The notes: generated by a model from the letters alone, not told the origin. A DNA stretch of 58,405 bases from Ensifer sp. USDA 6670 (GCA_000421085.1 ATWE01000025.1:1-58405), one strand, 5' to 3'. Shown: positions 1-9,322, counted from the stretch's first letter. Made by a program: numbers and translations.

Positions 1-1
1 C

Positions 2-412
2 GACGAAGTAGATCCGGTCCGGCATCTGATTGGATCGGCACTTGGATGGGGTGGAAATCCGGACAAGGAAGCGCTCTATCTCAACGTGACACCGGAAAAG
101 AATGACGGCAAGAGCATCTACCAACTGACGGTGAAGGACGTTCCCGTAAAAGACTTCTGGTCGGTCACGGTCTACAACAGGGAGGGCTTTTTTACTCCCA
201 ACCAGTTCAATGCCTACTCCCTGAATAACGTGACCGCTCACAAGAGCCAGGATAGCTCTGTCACGATCCAGTTCGGAGGCTGCGATGGCAAAGTCGCCAA
301 CTGCCTGCCGACACCCGAAGGGTGGAACTACATGGTCCGCCTATATCGGCCCCAGATGCGAGTCCTCGACGGAAGCTGGAAGTTCCCGGTCGCGGGGGAA
401 GCGAAACGATGA
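2..412 (+). CDS. DUF1254/DUF1214 family protein, C-terminal part (cut by window edge)
   Basis: The reading frame is open from the first bases of the window, so the start lies outside; 136 residues are visible. They match the DUF1214 half of DUF1254/DUF1214 proteins: a DPVRHLIG stretch, WGGNPDK, LNVTP, then FWSVTVYN and the ending WNYMVRLYRP...LDGSWKFP. These proteins are usually exported and their biochemical role is poorly known. The stop codon overlaps the ATG of the next gene (ATGA), so the two relatives are co-transcribed and probably translationally coupled. The alternative start at 86 is a GTG inside the conserved domain and is not credible. Confidence 0.85.
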   Translation, partial: DEVDPVRHLIGSALGWGGNPDKEALYLNVTPEKNDGKSIYQLTVKDVPVKDFWSVTVYNREGFFTPNQFNAYSLNNVTAHKSQDSSVTIQFGGCDGKVANCLPTPEGWNYMVRLYRPQMRVLDGSWKFPVAGEAKR

Positions 413-1776
413 AGCGCCGCTCCTTTTTGCAAGGCACCACTGGACTGATGCTGCTGCCGTCACTTTCGGCTCTTGCGCAGGATAACATCAGGGCTATCGC
501 CCGTGAGGCGTACATCTACACCTATCCGATGGTGAAGAACTACCTCACGATGTATCAATACGCGCTAGAACCGAACGGCAGCCAATACAAGGGCCCATTC
601 AACACTCTGGTCAGCATCGCCAGGGTCTACACGCCTGAAGATACGGCAATCATCACGCCGAACTCCGACACGCCCTATTCCTTCATCGTCTTCGATCTGA
701 GGGCGGAGCCCGTCGTCGTAACGATGCCGCCGATCGAGAAGGACCGTTACTATTCGCTGCAACTCATCGACCTCTACACCAACAATGTTGACTATCTGGG
801 AACGCGGGTGGACGGCAATGGCGGCGGTGATTTTCTGATCACCGGCCCTGGCTGGAAGGGCGATGTACCGAAGGGCATTAAGCGCATAATCGAAATGCCG
901 ACCACGCTCGCGTTGGGCATCATCAGGACGCAGCTCTTCTCGCGCGACGATCTCGAGAAGGTGAAGGTGATCCAGGCGGGCTACAAGGTGGCGCTGCTAT
1001 CAGCCTATGCGGGAACTCCGGCTTCGGCTGCTCCTCCGTCCGTGAACTGGGCGCCTATCTCCGACGAGTTAATGGTTACGAACTACTGGTCGCTTGCCGC
1101 CTTCCTGCTGCAGTTCGCTCCACCTTATCCGGGTGATGAGGCGCAGCGGGAAAACCTCGCCAAGCTCAGTATCCGGGAAAGAGCAGCATGGCCGGGGACG
1201 GATCTTTCACCCGACACAGTGGCGGTGATGAAAGAGGTGGCGGTTGCGGCGGAAAAGGAGATTCGCGACGAGGCTGCCCGGCTGACGGATTCGTCCAAGA
1301 TATTCGGTACGCCCGAATTCATGAAGGGTCGGTTCATGGTCCGCGCCGCGGCGGCGCAAGGCGGCATCTACGGCAACTCCGTGCAGGAGGCGCTGTATAT
1401 CATCTATGCCTTCGACGCACAGAAGGCGCCACTTACCGGTAAGACAGGAAGATACACCCTGACCTTCACCCCCGAGACGCTTCCACCGGTTGATGCCTTT
1501 TGGTCGCTGACCATGTACGACAGGCCCAAACAGTTCCTTGTCGACAACCCCATCGACCGCTATCTGATCAACTCGCCGATGCTTGCCGGACTTGAGAAGG
1601 GCGACAAGGGTGAGATCGTCCTGTACCTGCAGCACGAAAACCCAGGACCTGAGCTGGAATCGAATTGGCTTCCGGCTCCCAGCGAAACCTTCTATGCGGT
1701 CATGAGGCTCTATCTGCCCAGGGCGGTGGCGTTGGACGGGCGTTGGATGCCGCCGACGATCGAAGCCCTTCCGTGA
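409..1776 (+). CDS. DUF1254 and DUF1214 domain protein with Tat-like signal
   Basis: A protein of 455 residues. I start it at the ATG at 409, which overlaps the stop of the preceding gene, rather than at 322 upstream, because the protein then begins MKRRSFLQG. This is a twin-arginine type export signal (RRSFL followed by a hydrophobic stretch ending SALAQ). An N-terminal DUF1254 domain (about residues 40-170; AREAYIYTYPMV, NSDTPYSF) is followed by a C-terminal DUF1214 domain (about 330-450; FWSLTMYD, NWLPAPS, MRLYLP). It is probably periplasmic. The substrate is unknown; the family is often found in tandem pairs, as here. Confidence 0.85.
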   Translation: MKRRSFLQGTTGLMLLPSLSALAQDNIRAIAREAYIYTYPMVKNYLTMYQYALEPNGSQYKGPFNTLVSIARVYTPEDTAIITPNSDTPYSFIVFDLRAEPVVVTMPPIEKDRYYSLQLIDLYTNNVDYLGTRVDGNGGGDFLITGPGWKGDVPKGIKRIIEMPTTLALGIIRTQLFSRDDLEKVKVIQAGYKVALLSAYAGTPASAAPPSVNWAPISDELMVTNYWSLAAFLLQFAPPYPGDEAQRENLAKLSIRERAAWPGTDLSPDTVAVMKEVAVAAEKEIRDEAARLTDSSKIFGTPEFMKGRFMVRAAAAQGGIYGNSVQEALYIIYAFDAQKAPLTGKTGRYTLTFTPETLPPVDAFWSLTMYDRPKQFLVDNPIDRYLINSPMLAGLEKGDKGEIVLYLQHENPGPELESNWLPAPSETFYAVMRLYLPRAVALDGRWMPPTIEALP

Positions 1777-2135
1777 TTTAGATGAAGGCAATCTTCGATC
1801 AACCCGAAACTGGGTTGACGAACCCCTTTCCAGGAACTGGTCCAGCTATAGTGTCCACGTCAAACCGTTGTAACACTATCCAATGCAGATGGCCCGCTCC
1901 CCTGCGCTCACCGCCCCACGATTAGTCATCGGCCCAGTCCGCCTGGAGCCAGGTGACAAACGCGATCAACTTCATCCGTGGAGGTTGTGATGACAACGCT
2001 AATGGAAAGGAAGAAGCGCAGGACTGGATGAATCTGATCCTGGCCGTCGCCCTTTTCGTCTGCTGACAGGACCGGGGTGACGGCTTGAAGCCCCGCCGTA
2101 GGATGGGCGCGAGGTCGGGCTTGTCCTCCCGCCGA
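1777..2135. other. Gene-poor stretch with a possible LysR C-terminal remnant
   Basis: No intact gene is visible. On the minus strand (about 1922-1998) a frame ends in PPRMKLIAFVTWLQADW followed by a stop. This resembles the last helix of GcvA-type LysR regulators (pattern P-K-x-x-A-F-x-x-W-L), so it may be a relic of a lost regulator. The resemblance is short and therefore weak. The remaining bases show nothing I recognise. Confidence 0.3.
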
Positions 2136-2570
2136 TCAATCACCCAAGTCCTCGGACCGCAGATTGGCCGGGTTCCACACGACCTCCCAAAGATGCCCGT
2201 CCGGATCGATGAAATATCCGGCATATCCTCCGTAGAACGTCATTTCAGCAGGCTTTACGATCCGCGCGCCGGCACCGGCTGCCTCTTCCATGATCTCGTC
2301 CACTTCGCTTCGCCGGGACACATTATGGCCGATCGAGAACGACGTCGCGCTGGCCGGGGCCTTCGGCAAGCCGCTGTCATGTGCAAGGTCGTCCTGCGCC
2401 CAGATTGCCAGTTTCATGCCGTTGGCGAGATCGAAGAACGCCACGGCGCCATGCTCGAATTCGCGGCCGACGATGCCTTGCGTCGGCAGCTTCAGACCGT
2501 CGCGATAAAACGCGAGCGACCGTTCCAGGTCAGCAACGCCAAGCGTCAGGACAGATATCCGCGCCTTCAT
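2136..2570 (-). CDS. VOC (glyoxalase/bleomycin resistance) family protein
   Basis: A protein of 144 residues once the start is placed at the ATG at 2570. This ATG is preceded by a GGGGA ribosome-binding-like sequence and gives the usual VOC opening (MKARISVLTLGVADLERSLAFYRD). The longer upstream reading lacks family resemblance. A single VOC module of two beta-alpha-beta-beta-beta units is typical of this length. The C-terminal EMTFYGGYAGYFIDPDGHLWEV is the canonical last repeat, with the metal-ligand Glu in WEV. Such proteins are metal-dependent lyases, isomerases or dioxygenases; the substrate cannot be told. It lies downstream of the LysR gene on the same strand. Confidence 0.85.
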   Translation of the reverse strand: MKARISVLTLGVADLERSLAFYRDGLKLPTQGIVGREFEHGAVAFFDLANGMKLAIWAQDDLAHDSGLPKAPASATSFSIGHNVSRRSEVDEIMEEAAGAGARIVKPAEMTFYGGYAGYFIDPDGHLWEVVWNPANLRSEDLGD

Positions 2571-2637
2571 GGGCAGTCCCCATCCGATCGAGCTATGTCG
2601 TGTCGCAGCATTGACATGACTGCAGGCCGAATACCTT

Positions 2638-3531
2638 TTAGACCTGATGCTCTTCGTTGATCTGCTCACGCATCCAAACAAGAAATTTCTGGAGGGGCAG
2701 TGACGGTGCTATGCTCTTGGGCCAGGTCAGGTAATAGCCTTCGCCACTGTAACAGGTCATGCTGAAAGGCGCTACGAAGCTGCCGGTCTGGAGATGCCGG
2801 TTGACGAAGACCTTCGTCGCAATAGCGACCCCGATGTCCAAAGACGCAGCCTCGTAGGCAAGCGCGGAGCTTTCGAAACGAACCCCGGGGCCGGGATCAA
2901 CAGTTGATCCAACACGCTTCAGCCAGGCGGCCCAGTCGGTGGGGCGCGCCATGGAATGCAACAGCCTGACACGGCTTAGATCATCAGGGGTCTTCAACTT
3001 GTGCATTGCCTGAAACGCTGGCGAGCAGATGGGAATGAGCTCGACGTCGACCAGCTTCTCACTGTGGAGGTCCGGCCAGTTTCCCTTTCCTGCACGAATG
3101 GCGGCATCCAGATTCTGCGTTTCGAAATCGACCGGCGCGATGGAGGAGCTCAGCCGCACCTCGATACGAGGAAACGTTTCATGGAATTGCGTCAAGCGCG
3201 GAATGAGCCAGCGTTGCGAGAACGTCGTGTAGGACTGAATGGCCAGAATATCCCGCCTGCCGCGCCGGGAAACCCGTTTCGCGGCATTGCCTATCTCGAC
3301 AAATGCGCGGGTTACACCCTCGTAGAGCTGCCTTCCCTCTTCTGTCAGCTCGATACCGCGGTGTAGCCGCTTGAATAGCACCACGCCCAGATAATCTTCC
3401 AGCACTTTGACTTGGCGGCTGACGGCAACCTGCGACACATTCAACTCTTGTGCTGCATGTGTGAGGCTCGACAGACGGGCAGCCGCCTCGAATGTCCGTA
3501 GCGGATTGAGAGGTGGAATGGGATTGTTCAT
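2638..3531 (-). CDS. LysR family regulator, GcvA-like
   Basis: A 297-residue LysR-type transcription factor. The N-terminal winged helix (PPLNPLRTFEAAARLSSLTHAAQELNVS then QVAVSRQVKVLEDYLG) is characteristic of the GcvA subgroup, followed by a periplasmic-binding-like effector domain. It sits at the 3' end of the minus-strand catabolic gene series, 127 bases beyond the thiolase stop, so it is a plausible regulator of that series. No recognisable operator was identified. The ribosome-binding site upstream of the ATG at 3531 is weak. Confidence 0.88.
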   Translation of the reverse strand: MNNPIPPLNPLRTFEAAARLSSLTHAAQELNVSQVAVSRQVKVLEDYLGVVLFKRLHRGIELTEEGRQLYEGVTRAFVEIGNAAKRVSRRGRRDILAIQSYTTFSQRWLIPRLTQFHETFPRIEVRLSSSIAPVDFETQNLDAAIRAGKGNWPDLHSEKLVDVELIPICSPAFQAMHKLKTPDDLSRVRLLHSMARPTDWAAWLKRVGSTVDPGPGVRFESSALAYEAASLDIGVAIATKVFVNRHLQTGSFVAPFSMTCYSGEGYYLTWPKSIAPSLPLQKFLVWMREQINEEHQV

Positions 3532-3658
3532 GATTTACTCATAGGGCATTGTCTCCGGCGCGCAAATCGATCCGAACCGCGCAGCAAGCGCTTTTTGTCG
3601 CGACGATGATAAAGCAGGTATTTCGAAGCCGGGCCGACGAACTCCTGCCCGGGTGCTC

Positions 3659-4861
3659 TCATGCCCGCGCCATCGCGATCGCAATTCCCTGCCCAACGCC
3701 AATGCACATGGTCGCCGCAGCATATCGCCCCTTGGTCTTTACCAGCTCGAGAGCCGCCGTCCCGGCTATGCGCACGCCGGACATACCGAGCGGATGGCCA
3801 AGGGCGATAGCGCCTCCGTTCGGATTGACACGCGGGTCCTCGTCAGCGATGCCAAGTTCCCGCAAACAGGCGAGGCCCTGGCTTGCAAAGGCCTCGTTCA
3901 GTTCGATGACGTCGAAGATGTCAGGCTCCAGCTTCAGACGCGCCATCAGCTTCCTGCAGGCTGGCACCGGTCCGATGCCCATGATACGGGGCGCGACGCC
4001 CGCGGTAGCCCCGCCCAGAAGACGCGCGATCGGCGTCAGGCCGTGCTGTTTCACCGCCTGCTCACCAGCGAGGATCACTGCAGCCGCGCCGTCATTTACG
4101 CCGCTGGCATTGCCCGCCGTTACGCTGCCACCCTGCCGGAATGGAGCCTTCAAACCGGCCAAGGCATCGAGCGTTGTCAGGCGCGGATGTTCGTCCTGGC
4201 TGAACAGGACGGGGGTGCCTTTCCGCTGAGGAACCTCGATGGGGACGATCTCCTCTGAAAAGCGGCCATTGGCCTGCGCGGCCGCTGCCTTTTTCTGCGA
4301 GCGATACGCGAATGCGTCCTGATCCGCCCTCGAAACTCCGAAAGCCTCCGCCACGTTCTCGGCCGTCTCCGGCATGGAATCTACGCCGTATTGTGCCTTC
4401 ATCAGCGGATTGATCAATCGCCAGCCGATGGTCGTGTCCTCGATCGACGCAGTGCGGCTGAAAGCGGATTCGGCCTTCGGTACGACAAAGGGGGCACGGC
4501 TCATGCTTTCGACGCCACCCGCGATGATCAGATCAGCCTCTCCGGCCCTGATAGCGCGTGCGCCGGCGATGATCGCGTCCATCCCGGAGCCACAGAGCCT
4601 GTTGATCGTCGTTCCCGGTACGTCCACCGGCAATCCGGCCAGAAGCAAGGACATGCGCGCGACATTGCGGTTGTCCTCGCCGGCCTGATTGGCACAACCG
4701 AAAACAACCTCATCCACTGCCTGCCAATCTGGAGAGGGGTGGCGGGCCATAAGCGCTTTCAACACCACCGCGCCGAGATCGTCAGCCCGGATGGAAGCGA
4801 GCGTTCCACCAAAACGGCCGATCGGGGTGCGGACATAGTCGCAGAGATAGACATTGGACAT
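3659..4861 (-). CDS. Acetyl-CoA acyltransferase, beta-ketoadipyl-CoA thiolase-like (PcaF/PaaJ family)
   Basis: A cytoplasmic thiolase of 400 residues, the usual length. The nucleophile Cys90 (RLCGSGMDA), His356 (GGAIALGHPLG) and Cys386 (MCIGVGQG) are all present, so it should be active. It thiolytically cleaves a 3-oxoacyl-CoA. The GCANQAGEDNRNVARM and DTTIGWRLINP segments are close to PcaF-type 3-oxoadipyl-CoA thiolases, so a dicarboxylic 3-oxo substrate is plausible (inference). A GGAGG ribosome-binding site lies 9 bases upstream of the ATG. It is probably the last enzyme of the minus-strand catabolic series; the NDP-forming ligase gene is 89 bases upstream. Confidence 0.92.
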   Translation of the reverse strand: MSNVYLCDYVRTPIGRFGGTLASIRADDLGAVVLKALMARHPSPDWQAVDEVVFGCANQAGEDNRNVARMSLLLAGLPVDVPGTTINRLCGSGMDAIIAGARAIRAGEADLIIAGGVESMSRAPFVVPKAESAFSRTASIEDTTIGWRLINPLMKAQYGVDSMPETAENVAEAFGVSRADQDAFAYRSQKKAAAAQANGRFSEEIVPIEVPQRKGTPVLFSQDEHPRLTTLDALAGLKAPFRQGGSVTAGNASGVNDGAAAVILAGEQAVKQHGLTPIARLLGGATAGVAPRIMGIGPVPACRKLMARLKLEPDIFDVIELNEAFASQGLACLRELGIADEDPRVNPNGGAIALGHPLGMSGVRIAGTAALELVKTKGRYAAATMCIGVGQGIAIAMARA

Positions 4862-4950
4862 CGCTGAGCGCCTCCAAAATGACGGTGAGCGTTGAAAGTG
4901 GGCGCCACTGGCTCTACCCGGTCAGACCGGCGCCAGCGTCAGTACCGGAG

Positions 4951-7017
4951 CTACCGAAGCACCGCGAGGGCATCTCCGGCGCGGACGCCATCACCTTTCG
5001 GAAGGACGAAGATCGGATTGATTTCGGCTTCTTCCAACCGGCTGTCCAGGGCTGAGACCATATCGGCGAAAGAAAGCACCGCATCGATCAGAGCCTCCGT
5101 GTCGGCGACCGGACTGCTGCGAAACCCGTCCAGCAGTACCGAGCACTTCAGTTCGCCGATCATCTCCCTTACCTCGCCACGCGTCACGGGCAGGAGGCGC
5201 ATCGCCACGTCCTGATAAAGCTCGGTCTGCACTCCGCCGGCGCCAAGCAAAATTGCGGGACCGAGCTGTGGATCGCGTTTGTAGCCGAGAATAAATTCGA
5301 TGCCGCCCTTGACGAGTTCCTGAATCAGAAAGCCGTCGATACTTGCCGAGGTCGCGGCCTTCACCCTGATCAACATCCGCTCACAGGTCGCCTCGACGTC
5401 GCCCGAAGCGACACCGACGGAGACGCCACCGACTTCCGACTTGTGCAGGATTTCCTTCGAGAGGATCTTGATGACGACAGGTCCGCCGAACTCGACCGCC
5501 CTGCTTGCGGCCTCTGACGGCGTCGTTGCGGTCACTTCCCTTGTGATCGGCAAGCCGAATTGCGCGCAGAGACGTTTTGCATGCGCCTCGTTCAGCGCGC
5601 CCGTTGGCAGATCCGAAATATCGACCACCGGCTTTGCCCGATCTTCGAAGGCATGCGGATCTGGACGCTGCTGGAGCGCCTTCAGCGCCGCTGCGCAGCT
5701 TTCCGGCGCCGCATAGGCGGGTATACCGCTGGCGTTCAGATGTTGAACGATCCCTGGTGCCTCGGGGCTGACATACGCCATGACCGGCTTGTTGCTGATG
5801 TCCATCGAATCGAGCAGCGGACGCGCAACCACATCCGGCTGGCCTATGGAGGATGAGCCGACGACGACCACGATGGCATCGTAGCTCGGACTTTTGGCAA
5901 GAATCTTCAGGATGGCCCGGAACAGGTCAGGCCGCAGGCCAGCCAGCGTCACGTCGATTGGATTACGATCGAGGACCGCCTCCTTGAGGTCCAGTGCCAG
6001 CAGCTTCTGCGCCGTCTCCGGATCCGGGCTCGGCATTTCGAGGCCGGCAAGGCCGACATTGTCGGCGACGATGGTTGCAGCACCACCGGTCGAAGTGACG
6101 ATGGCTACCCGCCGGCCGGCAAGTACACGTCCCTGTGCAAGCGCCGCCGGAATATCCAGAAGATCGGCAAAGGTCTGGGCACGAATGATCCCGAGTTGCT
6201 TGAACAGCGCGTCATAGACCTTGTCCGCGCCCGCCAGCGCACCCGTATGTGAAACAGCGGACTGCGCCCCCGTCTCCGATCGGCCGACCTTATAGGCGAC
6301 GATCGGCTTTCCGGCTGCAATCACCCTTGTGGCCGCATGGCGGAATTTCTCGACGTTGCGCACGGTCTCGAGGTAAAGGGCGACGACCGTGGTGGCCGGA
6401 TCGTCCGCCACGGCCTCGAGCAGGTCAGCGACTTCGATGTCGGCCTCGTTACCTGTTGCAATGAGCTTGGAAAAGCCGATGCCTCGGCCGACGCCGCGGG
6501 ACAGGAGCGAACCCAGGATGCCGCCGCTCTGCGACAACAGCGCAATGCCGCCGGCCCGGAAATCCTTCATTTCCATGGCACCGCTGGCCGTCAGCATGAT
6601 GCCGTCGCTCAGGTTTACCAGACCGATGGTGTTGGGGCCAAGAATGCGCATCGGCCCGGCAGCCTCGCGCAGCTGCGCCTGCAGGCGCTGCCCTTCTTCG
6701 CCGGCTTCGCCGAAGCCGCTGGCGAGAACGATTGCCACCTTCGTTCCTGCCGCGGCGAGCTCGCGAACGGACTCGATCACCCGGTTTGCGCCGACGAGCA
6801 CGAGGCCGAGATCCGGTGCCTCCGGAAGAGTGCGCGCATCGGCGTAGCACTTCAGGTCACCGATCGCCTCGGAGCGCGGATTGATCGGATAGATCCGTCC
6901 CTGATATCCGTGCTGCTGAAGATAGGCGATCGGCCGGCCGGTCAGTTTCGTGGGATCGGACGATGCGCCAACGACGACGACGCTGGCGGGGTTCAGGAGC
7001 GCCTTTATGAATGTCAT
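4951..7017 (-). CDS. Acyl-CoA synthetase, NDP-forming (acetate--CoA ligase family)
   Basis: A 688-residue protein starting at the ATG at 7017, which has a good AAGGTGGA site; the longer frame overlaps the crotonase gene upstream. Domain order: CoA-binding Rossmann domain (residues about 5-100; SVVVVGASSDP), succinyl-CoA ligase-like flavodoxin domains (about 125-430) with the phosphohistidine motif SHTG at His257, and a C-terminal ATP-grasp domain (about 480-680; GGPVVIKILSKEILHKSEVGGV). This is the fused alpha-beta form that makes an acyl-CoA from acid, CoA and ATP (ADP released) or runs in reverse. It could activate the imported acid or recover energy from an acyl-CoA product. Confidence 0.9.
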   Translation of the reverse strand: MTFIKALLNPASVVVVGASSDPTKLTGRPIAYLQQHGYQGRIYPINPRSEAIGDLKCYADARTLPEAPDLGLVLVGANRVIESVRELAAAGTKVAIVLASGFGEAGEEGQRLQAQLREAAGPMRILGPNTIGLVNLSDGIMLTASGAMEMKDFRAGGIALLSQSGGILGSLLSRGVGRGIGFSKLIATGNEADIEVADLLEAVADDPATTVVALYLETVRNVEKFRHAATRVIAAGKPIVAYKVGRSETGAQSAVSHTGALAGADKVYDALFKQLGIIRAQTFADLLDIPAALAQGRVLAGRRVAIVTSTGGAATIVADNVGLAGLEMPSPDPETAQKLLALDLKEAVLDRNPIDVTLAGLRPDLFRAILKILAKSPSYDAIVVVVGSSSIGQPDVVARPLLDSMDISNKPVMAYVSPEAPGIVQHLNASGIPAYAAPESCAAALKALQQRPDPHAFEDRAKPVVDISDLPTGALNEAHAKRLCAQFGLPITREVTATTPSEAASRAVEFGGPVVIKILSKEILHKSEVGGVSVGVASGDVEATCERMLIRVKAATSASIDGFLIQELVKGGIEFILGYKRDPQLGPAILLGAGGVQTELYQDVAMRLLPVTRGEVREMIGELKCSVLLDGFRSSPVADTEALIDAVLSFADMVSALDSRLEEAEINPIFVLPKGDGVRAGDALAVLR

Positions 7018-7027
7018 AGCGTCCACC

Positions 7028-7828
7028 TTACCCGTTCGTCTTGTTGAGGAATGCTTCAACCGATGCACGATGCTCGGCGGTCGTATAGCAGATCGCCTGC
7101 GCCTCGCGCCCAAGCGCAAAAATGGCCTCGTCCGAGCTTTCGAATGACCTGTCCAGGATGGACTTGGTCAGCGCCACGGCGGCCGGGGAGCCAAAGCTCA
7201 GCTGTTCCGCCCAGGTCTGTGCTTCATCGAGCAGCTTTTCCGGCGCAGCGACGCGATCAATCATGCCGATCTGGAGAGCTTCTCCGGTTTCGACGACCCT
7301 TGCGGTCAGGATCAGCTCCTTGGCACGGGAAAGACCGACCCGGCGCGGAAGGAAATACATGCCGCCACCGTCGGAAACGAGCCCGCGCTTGATGAAGCTC
7401 ATCGACATCTTCGCGCCTTCCGCCGCAATGATGAAATCGCAGGCGAGCGCCATGTCGAGGCCAAGGCCAAATGCCGCTCCGTTGACGGCGGCGATCACCG
7501 GCTTCGTTATGCCATGGATAACCGCAACTCCCCTGTGCGTGCTTCGCTGACGGGTCCAGCCATTGAACGCAACATCGCCGGGTGCTGCATCCAGCCGCGC
7601 GCGCATCCCCGAAACGTCTCCGCCGGAGCAGAAGCCTTTACCCGCCCCGGTCAGAATGACCGCGCGCACGGAGCTGTCGGCAGCCAGGTGCTCGAACACG
7701 TCGATCAACTGCGAGCGCATCTGGTCGTTTACGGCGTTGCGAACATCCGGGCGATTCAATGTTACCGTCGCTATGCCGTTCTTGTGCGATAGCGCGATGA
7801 ATTCGTGTTCACGAACACTGATTGTCAT
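7028..7828 (-). CDS. Enoyl-CoA hydratase/isomerase (crotonase) family protein
   Basis: 266 residues, with the crotonase oxyanion-hole motifs GKGFCSGGDVSGM and NGAAFGLGLDMALACD. The two catalytic glutamates of classical hydratases are not conserved. The first position is Asp (GLGLDMAL). The second region reads RGLVSDGGGMYFLPR, with an Asp where PaaG-type isomerases carry theirs. It may therefore be a double-bond isomerase or another crotonase activity rather than a simple hydratase. An AAGGAACG site precedes the ATG. The NDP-forming ligase follows after 10 bases, so the two are almost certainly co-transcribed. Confidence 0.88.
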   Translation of the reverse strand: MTISVREHEFIALSHKNGIATVTLNRPDVRNAVNDQMRSQLIDVFEHLAADSSVRAVILTGAGKGFCSGGDVSGMRARLDAAPGDVAFNGWTRQRSTHRGVAVIHGITKPVIAAVNGAAFGLGLDMALACDFIIAAEGAKMSMSFIKRGLVSDGGGMYFLPRRVGLSRAKELILTARVVETGEALQIGMIDRVAAPEKLLDEAQTWAEQLSFGSPAAVALTKSILDRSFESSDEAIFALGREAQAICYTTAEHRASVEAFLNKTNG

Positions 7829-7963
7829 GGATCTCGTTCCTTCTGTCCCTTCGCAGGCCTTGCAGACGGCCAGCGCGATGTTTCACTTTGGCTTGACGCG
7901 TAAATGTCTTCGCGGGCAACCGACCGTTCGGCTGGTCTTGCCCACCTCGTTTCGGCGCCGCAC
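7829..7963 (-). promoter_or_regulatory. Intergenic region with an imperfect hairpin downstream of the MmgE/PrpD gene
   Basis: About 135 bases separate the MmgE/PrpD stop from the crotonase start. Positions 7915-7952 can fold into an imperfect stem (GGGCAAGACCAGCC against GGTCGGTTGCCC, loop GAAC) on the minus-strand transcript. It has no T-run, so it is more likely an mRNA-processing or attenuation element than a strong terminator. A separate promoter for the crotonase-ligase pair could lie here. Confidence 0.35.
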
Positions 7964-9322
7964 CTAACGCGGCGCTGCTCCGGCTAATGTCAGTTTTCCC
8001 GGCAAGTCATCGCCGTAGAGAATTGCCGCGACGATGCTCTCCGCTTCCCGCTTTGCGATAATTCCGGCAGAGAGCTCGTGGAATTTCGCAACGAGTTCAG
8101 CATCGTCGAGCGGGTCTTGCGGATCCCCTCGCCGCGTCTTCTGAAGATGTTCGAGCATGCGGCCATCGCGCAGGTAAACACGCAGGCGCGCCTGACGGCG
8201 GCCGGGATAATCCATTGAAAGAGAGGGATCCTCGCAGAGCTCGATCCTCGCCATTAAACCGCGGATGTCCGGCCGTGCCATTGCTTCGGGCTCAAAGGCC
8301 GAAAGCCGGACTCCTCCCAAAATCAGGTGCGCAGCGAGGCAGTATTGAAGGCTGAAACGCCCGTCCTGGGCCGAGACGGGATCTGGCCGGTTGCACATCG
8401 TTTGTGTGGCGCGATAACCGAACACCGCGATCCGTTCGATGTCGGCGGGGCCAAATCCGTGTGCGTCGCGCATCAGGCCGATGGCGTCGAGCGCGGGGAA
8501 GATGTGACCGCAGCAGCCATGCGCCTTGACGGTCATGCGGGTGATCGGCGTCCACGTGCCGAGGCCGTCAAGGGCATTCGCCCAGTCGCCGGCCGTATCG
8601 CTCGTGGCAGCGGCAAAGCCATTTTCTGCATGCAGGCTGTCCGCGGACGCGGTCACCCCGGCCACGGCTGCCATTGCCGCCATGAGCCCAGCGTCGGCCG
8701 CATGCCCCGGATGGAGCGCCTTCGCCATGCCCTCGCCCTGGAGGTTCTGCTGGTGCCCGCCCGCGAAACTGGTGGCAAGCGCGATAGCGTTGCCGATGCC
8801 GCGTCGGTCACCGCCGAGCAGCATCGCTCCGGCGACCGTCGCGCCGATCGTCCCGACCGTCGAGGTCGTGTGCCAGAAGGCATAGTGGCTGGGTTGTATG
8901 GCGAGAGAAATGCGGCAACCGACTTCGTAACCGGCAATGATCGCCCGGTGCAGGTCATCGAGGGTCGAGCCGAGATGCTGGGCCAGGGCAAGGGCGGCCG
9001 CGATCGTCGGACTGCCGGGATGATAGCCGCCATCCTTGAAGATGTCGTCGAACTCGACCGTGTGGCTGGCGACCGCGTTGAGAAGCGCGGCCCGGCGCGG
9101 ACTGCATGTCCGTGCATCCACATAGGACCAGGCACCGCCGCTCCCCTCCACCTCCTTCATCGCGGGCGCAAGCAGCGTCGCCGGCGGCCGGATGCAACCG
9201 GGCAGCGTCGTGGCAAACCAGTCCAGCACGGCGCGCCGCGCCGCCCAGCGGACCTCACCCTCCAGTGGGCGCTCGCGCCAGTCCTCGGCGGCCCCGGCCA
9301 ATGTCGAAAGCGGGTTGATCAT
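7964..9322 (-). CDS. MmgE/PrpD family protein
   Basis: A 452-residue member of the family that includes 2-methylcitrate dehydratase (PrpD) and cis-aconitate decarboxylase. Family hallmarks visible are AVLDWFATTLPGC near the start, ASHTVEFDDIFKDGGYHPGSPTIAA (about residues 85-110), AGYEVGCRI, and FAGGHQQNLQGEGMAKALHPGHAADAG. Its ATG overlaps the TGA of the CoA-transferase gene (ATGA), so the two are translationally coupled. The likely reaction is hydration, dehydration or decarboxylation of a polycarboxylate. The partnership with a CoA-transferase and a tricarboxylate-type transporter fits such a substrate, but the exact one cannot be deduced. Confidence 0.88.
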   Translation of the reverse strand: MINPLSTLAGAAEDWRERPLEGEVRWAARRAVLDWFATTLPGCIRPPATLLAPAMKEVEGSGGAWSYVDARTCSPRRAALLNAVASHTVEFDDIFKDGGYHPGSPTIAAALALAQHLGSTLDDLHRAIIAGYEVGCRISLAIQPSHYAFWHTTSTVGTIGATVAGAMLLGGDRRGIGNAIALATSFAGGHQQNLQGEGMAKALHPGHAADAGLMAAMAAVAGVTASADSLHAENGFAAATSDTAGDWANALDGLGTWTPITRMTVKAHGCCGHIFPALDAIGLMRDAHGFGPADIERIAVFGYRATQTMCNRPDPVSAQDGRFSLQYCLAAHLILGGVRLSAFEPEAMARPDIRGLMARIELCEDPSLSMDYPGRRQARLRVYLRDGRMLEHLQKTRRGDPQDPLDDAELVAKFHELSAGIIAKREAESIVAAILYGDDLPGKLTLAGAAPR

